Of a DNA stretch of 64,000 nt, positions 16,999 to 24,236 are shown in pieces. The translations under genes and the position numbers were made by a program. Each line of letters opens with the position of its first letter. The first letter of the stretch is position 1. The stretch is from NCBI GenBank assembly GCA_947381965.1, contig CANCXX010000003.1, positions 1 to 64,000 of the forward strand, given 5' to 3'. Under the pieces are notes generated by a model that saw only the letters and a program-made list of their open reading frames with translations, made no database searches and was not told the origin of the DNA. Source of the DNA: an uncultured bacterium (GTDB lineage Bacteria > Bacillota > Clostridia > Lachnospirales > Lachnospiraceae).

Positions 16999-17514
16999 TT
17001 ATGTTGTATTTCCCTCTGCAAGCCTTAAGGCATAGATAACCGGAACAATCAGTATACCGCAAAAAAAATTACTGACTCCGTGCATAAAATCCCATGGCAG
17101 CCCCGCCACAATCCAGGTAATCATGCCCTGAAAGCTCATTCCATAAATAATTGCCTGGGCCGGAGCATAAAGGGTTCCAAATAAAAAACCATGGGCGGCG
17201 CATACCATCATGTACACCAACGGCTGCACTTTTTTGGGCATATTCTTTGGAAGGAGCATAACAGCTCCCCAAAGAATTGTCCATAAGTATAAATATGGTA
17301 TCCACCAGGCCGCAAAACCACAAAAAATTCCATTTAAAATTACATATGTGTAAATCGGATATAACGCCTTTTTTCTGTAAACTACTGTAAAAGCAATGGT
17401 AAAGGCGCCCAGCAGGTGAATATTAGGCGCAACCTCCATTATCATCTTTGAAGCGTACATTACGGCTCCAAGCATTGCAAATACAGCAATTTCCTTTGTT
17501 GTAAGCTTTGTCAT
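16999..17514 (-). CDS. ECF transporter S component, probably for cobalamin or a precursor
   Basis: A 171-residue membrane protein with about five to six helices, beginning MTKLTTKEIAVFAMLGAVMY, a typical S-component start, and ending with a PWDFMHGVSNFFCG helix. It binds substrate and docks to a shared ECF module encoded elsewhere. The start overlaps the DUF4430 lipoprotein stop by four bases, and both lie behind a cobalamin riboswitch; this is the reason for proposing a corrinoid substrate. Confidence 0.8.
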   Translation of the reverse strand: MTKLTTKEIAVFAMLGAVMYASKMIMEVAPNIHLLGAFTIAFTVVYRKKALYPIYTYVILNGIFCGFAAWWIPYLYLWTILWGAVMLLPKNMPKKVQPLVYMMVCAAHGFLFGTLYAPAQAIIYGMSFQGMITWIVAGLPWDFMHGVSNFFCGILIVPVIYALRLAEGNTT

Positions 17515-17969
17515 TTTTCCATCTTAAAGGCGTAGGTTTCCCCTTCTGTAACAGCTGTGGCGTCAACGCCTGTGGAGGCATATTCACCGCCAATGTAAAA
17601 CGCCCAGTACATACCATCCGTCTCATAATCGGCTGTAATGCCATTTACCGTCTTTACATAAAGACCATAGTCCCCTTCATCTCCGGCAATTAAATTAAGA
17701 GAAAGAAGCGCTTCCCCCACTGTCTCTTTGTCTGTATGGATTTCAAACTGTGTTTCATTTCCATCCTTATCCACCACAGCAAAGGTAAACTTCATGCTGC
17801 CTTCCCCCAGCACACTGCCTTCTGTCCGGGTGCCTGCATTTGCCTCCCCGCCAGAAGCTGCCTCTTTTTGGGTACTGCCATTACAACCTGTTGCAGAAAA
17901 TGCCATAGCCACAATCAGCATCACACAAAGGATGAATGACGATATTTTTTTACTACATTTCATTTGCAT
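17511..17969 (-). CDS. DUF4430 (transcobalamin-like) lipoprotein
   Basis: A 152-residue exported lipoprotein: basic start, hydrophobic stretch, lipobox FSATGC with Cys at about residue 29, an acidic/Gly linker, then a DUF4430 domain (FAVVDKDGNETQFEIHTD, GMYWAFYIGGEYASTGVD). DUF4430 resembles the C-terminal domain of transcobalamin. Being under a cobalamin riboswitch and coupled to an ECF S component, it is likely to capture a corrinoid at the cell surface. AAGGAGG precedes the first ATG by 7 bases. Confidence 0.85.
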   Translation of the reverse strand: MQMKCSKKISSFILCVMLIVAMAFSATGCNGSTQKEAASGGEANAGTRTEGSVLGEGSMKFTFAVVDKDGNETQFEIHTDKETVGEALLSLNLIAGDEGDYGLYVKTVNGITADYETDGMYWAFYIGGEYASTGVDATAVTEGETYAFKMEK

Positions 17970-18000
17970 TTATTTTCCTCCTTTGATTTTTTACCCCATC

Positions 18001-18023
18001 AGAGCATGTTTGAAACACGCCCT
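18001..18023. repeat. TAGAGC palindromic repeat, minimal copy
   Basis: AGAGCATGTTTGAAACACGCCCT, the two outer ends of the family joined. It lies between the cobalamin aptamer and the DUF4430 start codon, so it may be part of the expression platform. Confidence 0.6.
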
Positions 18024-18118
18024 CAACCGGCGCCCGCGGTCAGAACAGATTTGCGGAGTTTCCGCGCAATGTTCTATGGTATGAGGTTTAGAATGCCCGG
18101 ATATTTCGACTTGGCATT

Positions 18119-18285
18119 TATGCCTGCCAGCCTTCTTGGTTTTACCCAATGGCTCTTTTCCGGTTTGTGGCTTCCGGTAAGGCAGACAATTGCTTCTATG
18201 CTTCACGGCGACGGGCTCGTACAGGATTTTCACCTGTTTCCCCGGACAATCCGTTTAATATCATAACGTTTTCTGTCTCATTGGT
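18119..18285 (-). promoter_or_regulatory. Cobalamin (B12) riboswitch
   Basis: On the minus strand GGGGAAACAGGTGAAAATCC is followed by the junction sequence GAGCCCGTCGCCGTGA and, further on, by GAGCCATTGGG and the B12-box-like AAGAAGGCTGGCAGGC. Order and spacing match cobalamin aptamers. The region from 18060 to 18001 (GCGGA stem, then GCGGGCGCCGGT) would be the expression platform before the DUF4430 gene. Confidence 0.88.
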
Positions 18286-18396
18286 CAAGCAGACTTTCCT
18301 CAACCTTAAAAGCTTCTCTTAAATCGCATTTTTGCGAAATTCTATGTTGCAAATATGCGCCACCCATGATATATTTTTATTATTGGAGGTGAAATT

Positions 18397-19032
18397 GTGT
18401 CTGTTACTGGTAAAAGAATGCAAGAAAGAAGAAAAGAACTGGGTATCAGCGCCGATACCCTGGCAGAGCACTTAGGGATATCAAGATCTACTGTGTTCAG
18501 ATATGAAAATGGTGATATTGAAAAAATTCCTGCAGCCTTGCTATCTGATATAGCAAGGTTTCTTAGAACATCGGAAGCCTTTTTAATGGGATGGGAGGAC
18601 ACTTCCGAAAGGATTCTTACAAACATATATCCCATAGAATTAAAACATTTCCCACTGCTGGGAGAAATGGCCTGCGGGAAGCCAGTATATACCCATGAGG
18701 GCAGAGAAAGCTACATCATGGCAGGAACAAATATTAAAGCTGATTTTTGCCTGAAAGCCAAAGGGGACGGCATGATAAATGCAAGAATCCTGGACGGTGA
18801 TATTGTATTCATCCGAAAACAGGAGATTGTGGATAATGGAGACATTGCTGCAGTTGTGGTGAAAAACGATAATGAAGCCACATTAAAAAGATTCTTTTAT
18901 TATGCTGACAAAAACATCGTAATCCTGAGAGCTGAAAATCCTGCATATGAGGATATGATTTTTACAAATAAGGAACTTAATGATTTTCATATTTTAGGAA
19001 AGGCCATTGCTTTTCAGAGTGATGTAAAGTAG
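18397..19032 (+). CDS. XRE/S24 (LexA-like) repressor lacking the catalytic serine
   Basis: A 211-residue protein, GTG start after GGAGG. Helix-turn-helix at about residues 6-60 (DTLAEHLGISRSTVFRYENG), then an S24 peptidase-like domain. The cleavage site would be Cys93-Gly94 (GEMACGKPVY) and the general-base Lys is Lys164 (ATLKRF). The position normally held by the nucleophilic Ser in GDSM is Gly125 (GDGM), one base change from Ser (GGC versus AGC). Self-cleavage should therefore not occur, and the protein may be a constitutive repressor. No phage genes surround it. About 145 bases of mostly non-coding DNA separate it from the convergent vWA gene. Confidence 0.88.
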   Translation: MSVTGKRMQERRKELGISADTLAEHLGISRSTVFRYENGDIEKIPAALLSDIARFLRTSEAFLMGWEDTSERILTNIYPIELKHFPLLGEMACGKPVYTHEGRESYIMAGTNIKADFCLKAKGDGMINARILDGDIVFIRKQEIVDNGDIAAVVVKNDNEATLKRFFYYADKNIVILRAENPAYEDMIFTNKELNDFHILGKAIAFQSDVK

Positions 19033-19146
19033 GGGCATTTAATTACTTAATGCGGAAAACATAAAACATCTGACGAATCGTAGGGAATTCAAAAATCTGT
19101 CAGGAGAAGAAATCTTCGGACGGTGCAGACAGGATGATAAAATTCT

Positions 19147-19183
19147 TTCCCTGAACTGTTCAAAAAACGAACCGTTCAGGGAA
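19147..19183. terminator. Hairpin between the S24 repressor and vWA genes
   Basis: TTCCCTGAAC and GTTCAGGGAA flank a 17-base loop between two convergent genes. It probably serves both directions; T-runs are short. Confidence 0.55.
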
Positions 19184-19202
19184 TCTTGCAAACCAGACTG
19201 AC

Positions 19203-20885
19203 TTATTCATTGTCCCTTATTTGCCGCACCAGATCCGCAAACTCAGCCTTGTATTCGTCTTCCAGCTCCATTCCTTTAAGCACCGACAACACATGTTTTA
19301 AAGAGGCATCCTCAGGATAATTGCTGTGAGAGGCTAAAAGGCCAAACTCTGCTGCCGCCGCTGCAAATTTAAAGTCATCATCAGGGCCTTCCTCATAACT
19401 TTCGTAACCCACAGGGTATTGCAAAAGGCTGCTCTCATCCTCTGCCGGCTTTTTATAACGAATGCTGACTGTCAGCCATTCTTCTTCCAGCGCCCTGTTC
19501 CCGCTGCCGGATGTGCGAAGCTCCTCTCTGTAATTATCCGCATATTTCAGTCCGTCTATTTCTTCCTCGCTTACTGCCGGAAGCGGATCTTTTAAGATCA
19601 GCTCGTACATAACCGTTACCCTGTGTCCTGCGCCAATTTCACCGGCATCTTTGGTATCATCCGCAAAATCTTCTTTCTCCAGTCTGCGGTTTTCATAACC
19701 AATCAGCCGGTAGCTTTCCACCACCGCCGGATTAAACTCTGCCTGTAACTTCACATCCTTGCAAATCGTAAGCAAAGTGGCCGTCATTTCCTCTGACAAC
19801 ACTTTTTTGGCTTCCCTGAGAGAATCTATATAAGCATAATTGCCATTGCCCTTATCTGCAAGAATTTCCATTTTATTGTCCTTGATATTTCCTGTTCCAA
19901 ATCCAAGCACAGACAGAAAAATTCCGGACTCCTTCTTTTCGCTAATCAATTCTTCCAGCTCTTCCTCTGTGGTCATTCCAATATTCAGGTCCCCGTCTGT
20001 GGCCAAAATCACCCGGTTGTTTCCTCCGATAATAAAATTTTCTTCCGCAATTTTATAAGCCTTTTCAATTCCCTTGCTTCCATAAGTCCCTCCTCCTGCT
20101 TCCAGCGTGTTTAAAGCGCTTAAAATTTTAGTAGTCTTATCACCGCTTACCCCTTCCAGCACCACCTTGTCCTCACTGGCATAGGTTACAATGGAAACTC
20201 TGTCTTTTTCCGTAAGGTTTTCAGCCAGCATTCCAAAGGCCTCCTGTAAAAGAGGCAGCTTATTGTAATCCCCCATGGAACCGGATACATCCAAAAGGAA
20301 CACAATATTTGACGGCGGAGCCTGGGCATAGTCAATTTTCTCGGTTTGTAAGCCAAGCATTAAAAGCTGCGCATCAGAATTCCAGGGACAAGCGCCAATC
20401 TGTGCCGTCACCCCAAAAGGTTCGCTTCCTTCCGGTTCATTATAATCATAGGAAAAGTAATTAAGCATTTCCTCTATTCTCACAGCCCCTTCCGGGATAT
20501 CCCCAATAGAATATCCTTCCCGGATCATCCTGCGGAGATTACTGTAAGAAGCGGTATCCACATCTGCCGAAAAAGTGGAAAGAGGCTCGTTCATAACAGA
20601 AGAAAAACCTTTTTCCTCCCATTGGCTGTACGCTTCACTGTCTGTGTTTTTCTTCCCGAAATCATAGCAGGACTCCGCATAACTCTCCCCTTTCTCCGCT
20701 TTTTCTTCCCACTCCTGGGCTGGCGCATCCAGGGCATAACCATTATCATACTCTTCCTCTGTTCCTGTTTCTGTACCAGAAGGCGCTCCGGAAAAGGCAG
20801 AACCGTCTCCGCCCTTCCCACACCCATTTAAAACTCCCACTACCAACACACCAATCATAAACGCTGCTGTCACTTTCTTCTTCAT
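19203..20885 (-). CDS. vWA-domain lipoprotein, YfbK/DUF3520 type
   Basis: A 560-residue lipoprotein with lipobox VVGVLNGC (Cys about 22), a Gly/Glu-rich linker, an N-terminal vWA-associated region (FSADVDTASYSNLRRM), a von Willebrand A domain with MIDAS IVFLLDVSGSM near residue 196, TYASED and ATDGDLNIG, and a C-terminal DUF3520 region ending LVRQIRDNE. Members are surface-exposed metal-dependent binding proteins of unknown role. ATG follows GGAGG. It appears monocistronic. Confidence 0.9.
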   Translation of the reverse strand: MKKKVTAAFMIGVLVVGVLNGCGKGGDGSAFSGAPSGTETGTEEEYDNGYALDAPAQEWEEKAEKGESYAESCYDFGKKNTDSEAYSQWEEKGFSSVMNEPLSTFSADVDTASYSNLRRMIREGYSIGDIPEGAVRIEEMLNYFSYDYNEPEGSEPFGVTAQIGACPWNSDAQLLMLGLQTEKIDYAQAPPSNIVFLLDVSGSMGDYNKLPLLQEAFGMLAENLTEKDRVSIVTYASEDKVVLEGVSGDKTTKILSALNTLEAGGGTYGSKGIEKAYKIAEENFIIGGNNRVILATDGDLNIGMTTEEELEELISEKKESGIFLSVLGFGTGNIKDNKMEILADKGNGNYAYIDSLREAKKVLSEEMTATLLTICKDVKLQAEFNPAVVESYRLIGYENRRLEKEDFADDTKDAGEIGAGHRVTVMYELILKDPLPAVSEEEIDGLKYADNYREELRTSGSGNRALEEEWLTVSIRYKKPAEDESSLLQYPVGYESYEEGPDDDFKFAAAAAEFGLLASHSNYPEDASLKHVLSVLKGMELEDEYKAEFADLVRQIRDNE

Positions 20886-21004
20886 AATAACCTCCTTTCC
20901 TGCTCAGTATTGTGAAAAATTTATTTTTCACAGTACTCTTCCCTTCCTGCGACTCATAAATCTATCTGTGAAAATTAATAAGACACTTGTATAATATAGA
21001 TACG

Positions 21005-21037
21005 AAAAGCAGCCCCGCCTTTTATGGGAGGGCTGCT
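21005..21037 (-). terminator. Terminator of ribU
   Basis: Minus strand AGCAGCCC, 13-base loop, GGGGCTGCT, then TTTCG. It lies 38 bases after the ribU stop. Confidence 0.75.
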
Positions 21038-21074
21038 GCATTTCACAAATATTTGCGGCAAAATATTTTATGTG

Positions 21075-21839
21075 CTATTTTACCAGTTCCGCTGTTTTGG
21101 TCTTCCGGCTGATTGTTCCCTCTTTTAATATTGGGCTAAGCTTTTTATATACCAGCATCGTTACCAAAGATACGCTGCCGCCTTTCAGCAGATTAAGAGG
21201 GGCCACTGCAAAAATAACCAGGGAAGTCACACTGGTAATATGACTGTTAATCGCAGTCCCCATCCCTATAATGGCGTCCAGCGGCATTCCATACAATTTA
21301 GCAAAAGTGGGAAGCAGATAAACAGCATTAAACATTGTTCCAAACACGGTCATAACCATTGTACCTGCCGCTGACGCCCCAATTGCACAAGCCTTGGTTT
21401 TCTTAAACATATAAATAATGGATGCCGGTAAGATAAAGCTGCATCCAATTACAAAATTCGCCAAATCCCCCACAAAAGCCGTGCTGGTCCCCTTCATAAA
21501 AAGTTTCAGCAGTATTTTACAAAATTCTATCATAACGCCTGCCACAGGTCCAAAGGCAAAAGCTCCTATAAGCGCCGGTATTTCACTAAAGTCCAACTCA
21601 TAAAAAGAAGGAGCAAAAGGAACCGGAAACTCAAACAGCATAAGTACCGCCGCAATAGCTGAAAATACACCGATAATTGCAATTTTACGTGTGCTTAAAA
21701 CTCTTTCCGTGTCTTCGTTTCTTTTTTTGATTCCCTTTTCCGTAAGGTACGCAATCAGAAAAAGCGCCGCTGCAATTCCAATTGACACCAGTACAAATAC
21801 TGCATTTTCAACTACATTTGACCATAAACCATTATTCAT
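21075..21839 (-). CDS. ribU: Riboflavin ECF transporter S component
   Basis: A 254-residue membrane protein with about six helices. The family region is IAIIGVFSAIAAVLMLFEF followed by FAPSFYELDFSEIPALIGAF (the riboflavin-binding loop, LDFSEIP) and GPVAGVMIEFCKILLK. A 40-residue N-terminal membrane extension and a charged tail are present. The FMN riboswitch directly upstream makes riboflavin the likely substrate. AGGAGG lies 7 bases before the ATG. Confidence 0.92.
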   Translation of the reverse strand: MNNGLWSNVVENAVFVLVSIGIAAALFLIAYLTEKGIKKRNEDTERVLSTRKIAIIGVFSAIAAVLMLFEFPVPFAPSFYELDFSEIPALIGAFAFGPVAGVMIEFCKILLKLFMKGTSTAFVGDLANFVIGCSFILPASIIYMFKKTKACAIGASAAGTMVMTVFGTMFNAVYLLPTFAKLYGMPLDAIIGMGTAINSHITSVTSLVIFAVAPLNLLKGGSVSLVTMLVYKKLSPILKEGTISRKTKTAELVK

Positions 21840-21921
21840 TTTTCCATCCTCCTAAAAAATCTTCCGCTCTGCGGTTTGTGGCTTCTGCCAGATTTTCAGA
21901 AAGGTTCTTCTTTGAAAGCAT

Positions 21922-21954
21922 AAAAAAACCGAATGTCCAATTTGAACATCCGGG
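21922..21954 (-). terminator. Terminator of the FMN riboswitch expression platform
   Basis: Minus strand CCGGATGTTC, loop AAATT, GGACATTCGG, then TTTTTTT. It lies between the FMN aptamer and the ribU start, as expected for transcriptional control. Confidence 0.88.
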
Positions 21955-22041
21955 GTCCCTGTAACAAAAGCAAGCATCAGAAATAATGATCGCTTCTGTT
22001 TCCATGCTTTACCTGTGAGTGTATGAGCCATACAATCATCA

Positions 22042-22182
22042 TCTTCTCTCATCCAGACTATACTGTCGGTTTTGGGATTTCACCAAATCGGCCATTTCCT
22101 TTGCCTGATGCCATCTGCACCGGAAATTCATGGTTCGCGGACTTTAACCGCCGGTAGGGAATTTCACCCTGCCCCGAAGAAC
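22042..22182 (-). promoter_or_regulatory. FMN riboswitch (RFN element)
   Basis: Minus-strand sequence contains CTTCGGGGCAGGGTGAAATT, CCGGCGGTTAAAGTCCGCGA, GGTGCAGAT, TTGGTGAAATCCC and ACCGACAGTATAGTCTGGAT, all conserved blocks of the FMN aptamer in the right order. Confidence 0.97.
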
Positions 22183-22321
22183 TTTTCTTTATTTACCATT
22201 GGTAGAATACCATGGAAATATGAGAAAATCAAGGGGGGTATGGAATTTTTCTAAAATATTTTTCACTGGGGAATATGTCAAAAGCTACGTAAATTCTGAC
22301 ATTGTCTTCTCCTCGTTTTTA

Positions 22322-22408
22322 ATGGTTACATATGGTGACTTATTCACATTCGTAATTATGCTTTGCGCCGTAATAACTCTTGTTATTTACATTATACGCA
22401 AAAAGTAG
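22322..22408 (+). CDS. Holin-like small membrane toxin (candidate type I toxin)
   Basis: A 28-residue peptide: short start MVTYGDLF, one hydrophobic helix (TFVIMLCAVITLVIYI) and a basic end RKK. This pattern matches the putative holin-like toxin family of Gram-positive type I toxin-antitoxin systems (TxpA/BsrG-like). The ribosome binding site is not obvious (TCTCCTCG upstream), which fits translation that depends on RNA structure. Its stop codon lies within the terminator stem of an antisense RNA read from the opposite strand. The frame continues upstream to 22199, but that extension lacks conserved features. Confidence 0.65.
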   Translation: MVTYGDLFTFVIMLCAVITLVIYIIRKK

Positions 22409-22497
22409 CGCCCTCGTCCTGGTAAGATAAGGCGCTACTTCACGTAACAAATTATTTTCCGGCGGCTAGGTGTACTCTAGCTTTCGGTTCTCCTGTC
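22400..22497 (-). ncRNA. Candidate antisense antitoxin RNA
   Basis: A promoter reads toward the toxin, and the transcript would end at the stem AGTAGCGCC/GGCGCTACT followed by TTTTT (22439-22400). The RNA of about 98 bases would overlap only the last codons of the toxin but all of its 3' untranslated region, as in TxpA/RatA and BsrG/SR4. Confidence 0.6.
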
Positions 22498-22503
22498 AGA
22501 TAT

Positions 22504-22532
22504 ATTATATGCCATATGCACGGATTTTTCAA
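22504..22532 (-). promoter_or_regulatory. Promoter of the antisense RNA
   Basis: TTGAAA (22532-22527), 17 bases, TATAAT (22509-22504) on the minus strand. Confidence 0.7.
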
Positions 22533-22639
22533 CCATAATTTGAAAACCGCCCTGGTGTTACCAGCACCAGAGTTACTTTTCACGGGGTGGAAAAAGTAAC
22601 TATAGATGATTTTGTAAATCCAGTTAATATTAAATAGAC

Positions 22640-22668
22640 TTTACACTCTTTACTTTATCCGCTATAAT
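22640..22668 (+). promoter_or_regulatory. Promoter of the cassette 1 gene
   Basis: TTTACA (22640-22645), 17 bases, TATAAT (22663-22668). The -35 hexamer is part of the left cassette end. Confidence 0.65.
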
Positions 22669-22715
22669 TATTGTAACATTTAACAATTGTTTCAATATAT
22701 AAAGGCGATGGAAGG

Positions 22716-22868
22716 ATGGTAAAAGATATGGGAATGACAAACAAACAATTCCAAGGTTTTATCCGACTTGCTTTAGGATGGCTTGAAAAGGCTTTGGAAG
22801 AATCACCAAACAATAAAAGCCTTCAAGCATTAAAAGATATATTTCAATCAATGCTAGAAGATGATTAA
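22716..22868 (+). CDS. Small unknown protein, 50 residues
   Basis: Starts MVKDMGMTNKQFQGFIRLAL and ends with an acidic LEDD; it is mainly helical and soluble. GAAGG directly precedes the ATG and the Met at codon 5 or 7 is an alternative start. A good promoter lies 48 bases upstream. It resembles small helper proteins carried on integrative elements, and a DnaJ-like remnant typical of such elements follows, but I do not know its function. Confidence 0.6.
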   Translation: MVKDMGMTNKQFQGFIRLALGWLEKALEESPNNKSLQALKDIFQSMLEDD

Positions 22869-23008
22869 CTGCAACCTAGTGCACTGAATCATTAATGAAT
22901 ATCCTGTTATATTTAAATTAATATGCTGATTTTACAGTTTTGCGGATTGAAAATTAGGCTAGATATTTAATTTATGACGTACTAGACAGTAACCACTAAC
23001 CCCAAAAA

Positions 23009-23049
23009 GTGTAAAGCCTATTTAATTATTAAGGGCTTTACACTTTTTT
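23009..23049 (+). terminator. Terminator after cassette 1
   Basis: GTGTAAAGCC, 15 bases, GGCTTTACAC, then TTTTTTA. The left arm is also the right cassette end. Confidence 0.75.
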
Positions 23050-23069
23050 ATTTTTGGAGGTTATGAGGT

Positions 23070-23185
23070 ATGGCTAAATATTTTAAGAACATCAGCAGTT
23101 TACAGGAATTAAGGAACAGTATAAAGATTTATTAAAAAACATTACCCTGGCTTTTCAAGATATCAAGGGACAGGTACCAAAGTAA
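23070..23185 (+). pseudogene. Remnant of a mobile-element J-domain-like protein
   Basis: GGAGG precedes an ATG encoding MAKYFKNISSLQELR, which I recognise as the start of J-domain-like proteins on conjugative elements. The frame then stops within 21 codons; in a shifted frame EQYKDLLKN continues, ending at a stop near 23185. Only the N-terminal part survives. Confidence 0.5.
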
Positions 23186-23265
23186 ATACCGATTCAGAGG
23201 TATTATTGGAAGCTTATAGACAGTGACAGAGACAAGGCCAGTCATACCAGATGGATTTCTTTAAA

Positions 23266-24192
23266 TTATTTTTTCTTTACTTGTTTCAAAACTACAATCT
23301 CCCCCATTACCAGTGCCATTAACATTAAGACTGCAATATTTCTCAGCAAATAAATATCCACCCCCATAAATGATTTATAAAATACCGAAGCCGGGCTTAT
23401 TGTCCAGGAGTATTCCCCTGCCCTGTTGTTCTCCAACATCGGCCTGTAATAGTTTTCAAATCTCTCCTGTTCTTCTGCCGGGACTTTCAAAATACCGCTG
23501 GTTTTATTGGCATAGTGGATTTTTAAACCATCTGTAACCTCCGTATGTCCAGAAATATAGAAGCTTGGCATTATGATATATTCATCCAGCCGGTACGTAC
23601 CATTTCCTAAATATGCCTTCGCCCCTTCCTGTATAATACCGACAATCTCAAATTCATAAATGTCAAACAGATATTTGGCCCAAAAGGTATCACCAATCTG
23701 GTAGATGTCTCTGTATGCGCTTCCCATCAGCACTGGAATCTTTTTTCCCGGAAAATAGTTAAAATCCTCACCTGCAAGGCTTCTGCCTTCCTCTGTTTCT
23801 ATATGATAATCCTCCAGCACATTCTGACTTACCTGAAGAGTCTTTGCATCAGTTTTTTTTGCAGACTGTCCGTTTTTTGTTTCCACCAGCCCACTCCCGC
23901 CATAATCAAAAAATTCCCCTTTTTCCATCTTAACAGGCTGGGCATATATTTCATAATATTTGTCACCACTGCTGGTAAGGAAATCATATATCTCCTGAAA
24001 ATCCTCCACTTCCTTCTTCATAGGACTGCTTTCATGCTGTATACTGATATAACAAAATCCATTATTTCTTTTTTTCTCTCTTTTATCGTAGGCAATCAGA
24101 TTATTTATAACCAGAATAAAAAGAAAATCTATAACCGCAAATATCACTACTGCCACTGCTGCCAGAATTAAAATTACCTTTTTTTGCTTCAT
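23266..24192 (-). CDS. MacB_PCD-like protein with only two membrane segments
   Basis: A 308-residue protein: N-terminal helix VILILAAVAVVIFAVIDFLF, an extracytoplasmic domain of about 240 residues with GEDFNYFPGKKIPVLMG, TFWAKYLFDIYEFEIVGII and a Tyr-rich part, and one C-terminal helix LLRNIAVLMLMALVMGEIVVL. This resembles the N-terminal half of a MacB/FtsX-type permease, but the other helices are missing and no ATPase is adjacent. Start after AGGGG. It is 44 bases after proB on the same strand. Either a truncated permease or a separate partner protein; no in-frame break is seen. Confidence 0.7.
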   Translation of the reverse strand: MKQKKVILILAAVAVVIFAVIDFLFILVINNLIAYDKREKKRNNGFCYISIQHESSPMKKEVEDFQEIYDFLTSSGDKYYEIYAQPVKMEKGEFFDYGGSGLVETKNGQSAKKTDAKTLQVSQNVLEDYHIETEEGRSLAGEDFNYFPGKKIPVLMGSAYRDIYQIGDTFWAKYLFDIYEFEIVGIIQEGAKAYLGNGTYRLDEYIIMPSFYISGHTEVTDGLKIHYANKTSGILKVPAEEQERFENYYRPMLENNRAGEYSWTISPASVFYKSFMGVDIYLLRNIAVLMLMALVMGEIVVLKQVKKK

Positions 24193-24236
24193 GTGTTTAC
24201 CCCTGCAATTTTCTTTAACATTTTACAAGATCTGTT

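Larger units (their letters stand above)
22628..23026 (+). mobile_element. Cassette-like insert 1 with ATTAAATAG(A/G)CTTTACAC ends
   Basis: The left end ATTAAATAGACTTTACAC and right end GTGTAAAGCCTATTTAAT form an 18-base inverted repeat with one mismatch. The left 20 bases (ATATTAAATAGACTTTACAC) recur exactly at 32531-32550. Between the ends lie a promoter and one small gene. I do not recognise a transposase. Confidence 0.5.

Noticed and set aside
18397-19032. Prophage, suggested by the S24-type repressor
   Set aside because: No integrase, structural or lysis genes on either side; neighbours are chromosomal transport genes.
23009-23049. The right end of cassette 1 as a plain terminator only
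   Set aside because: It does form a good terminator, but its left arm also matches the inverted left end over 17 of 18 bases, which a terminator alone would not explain; kept as both.
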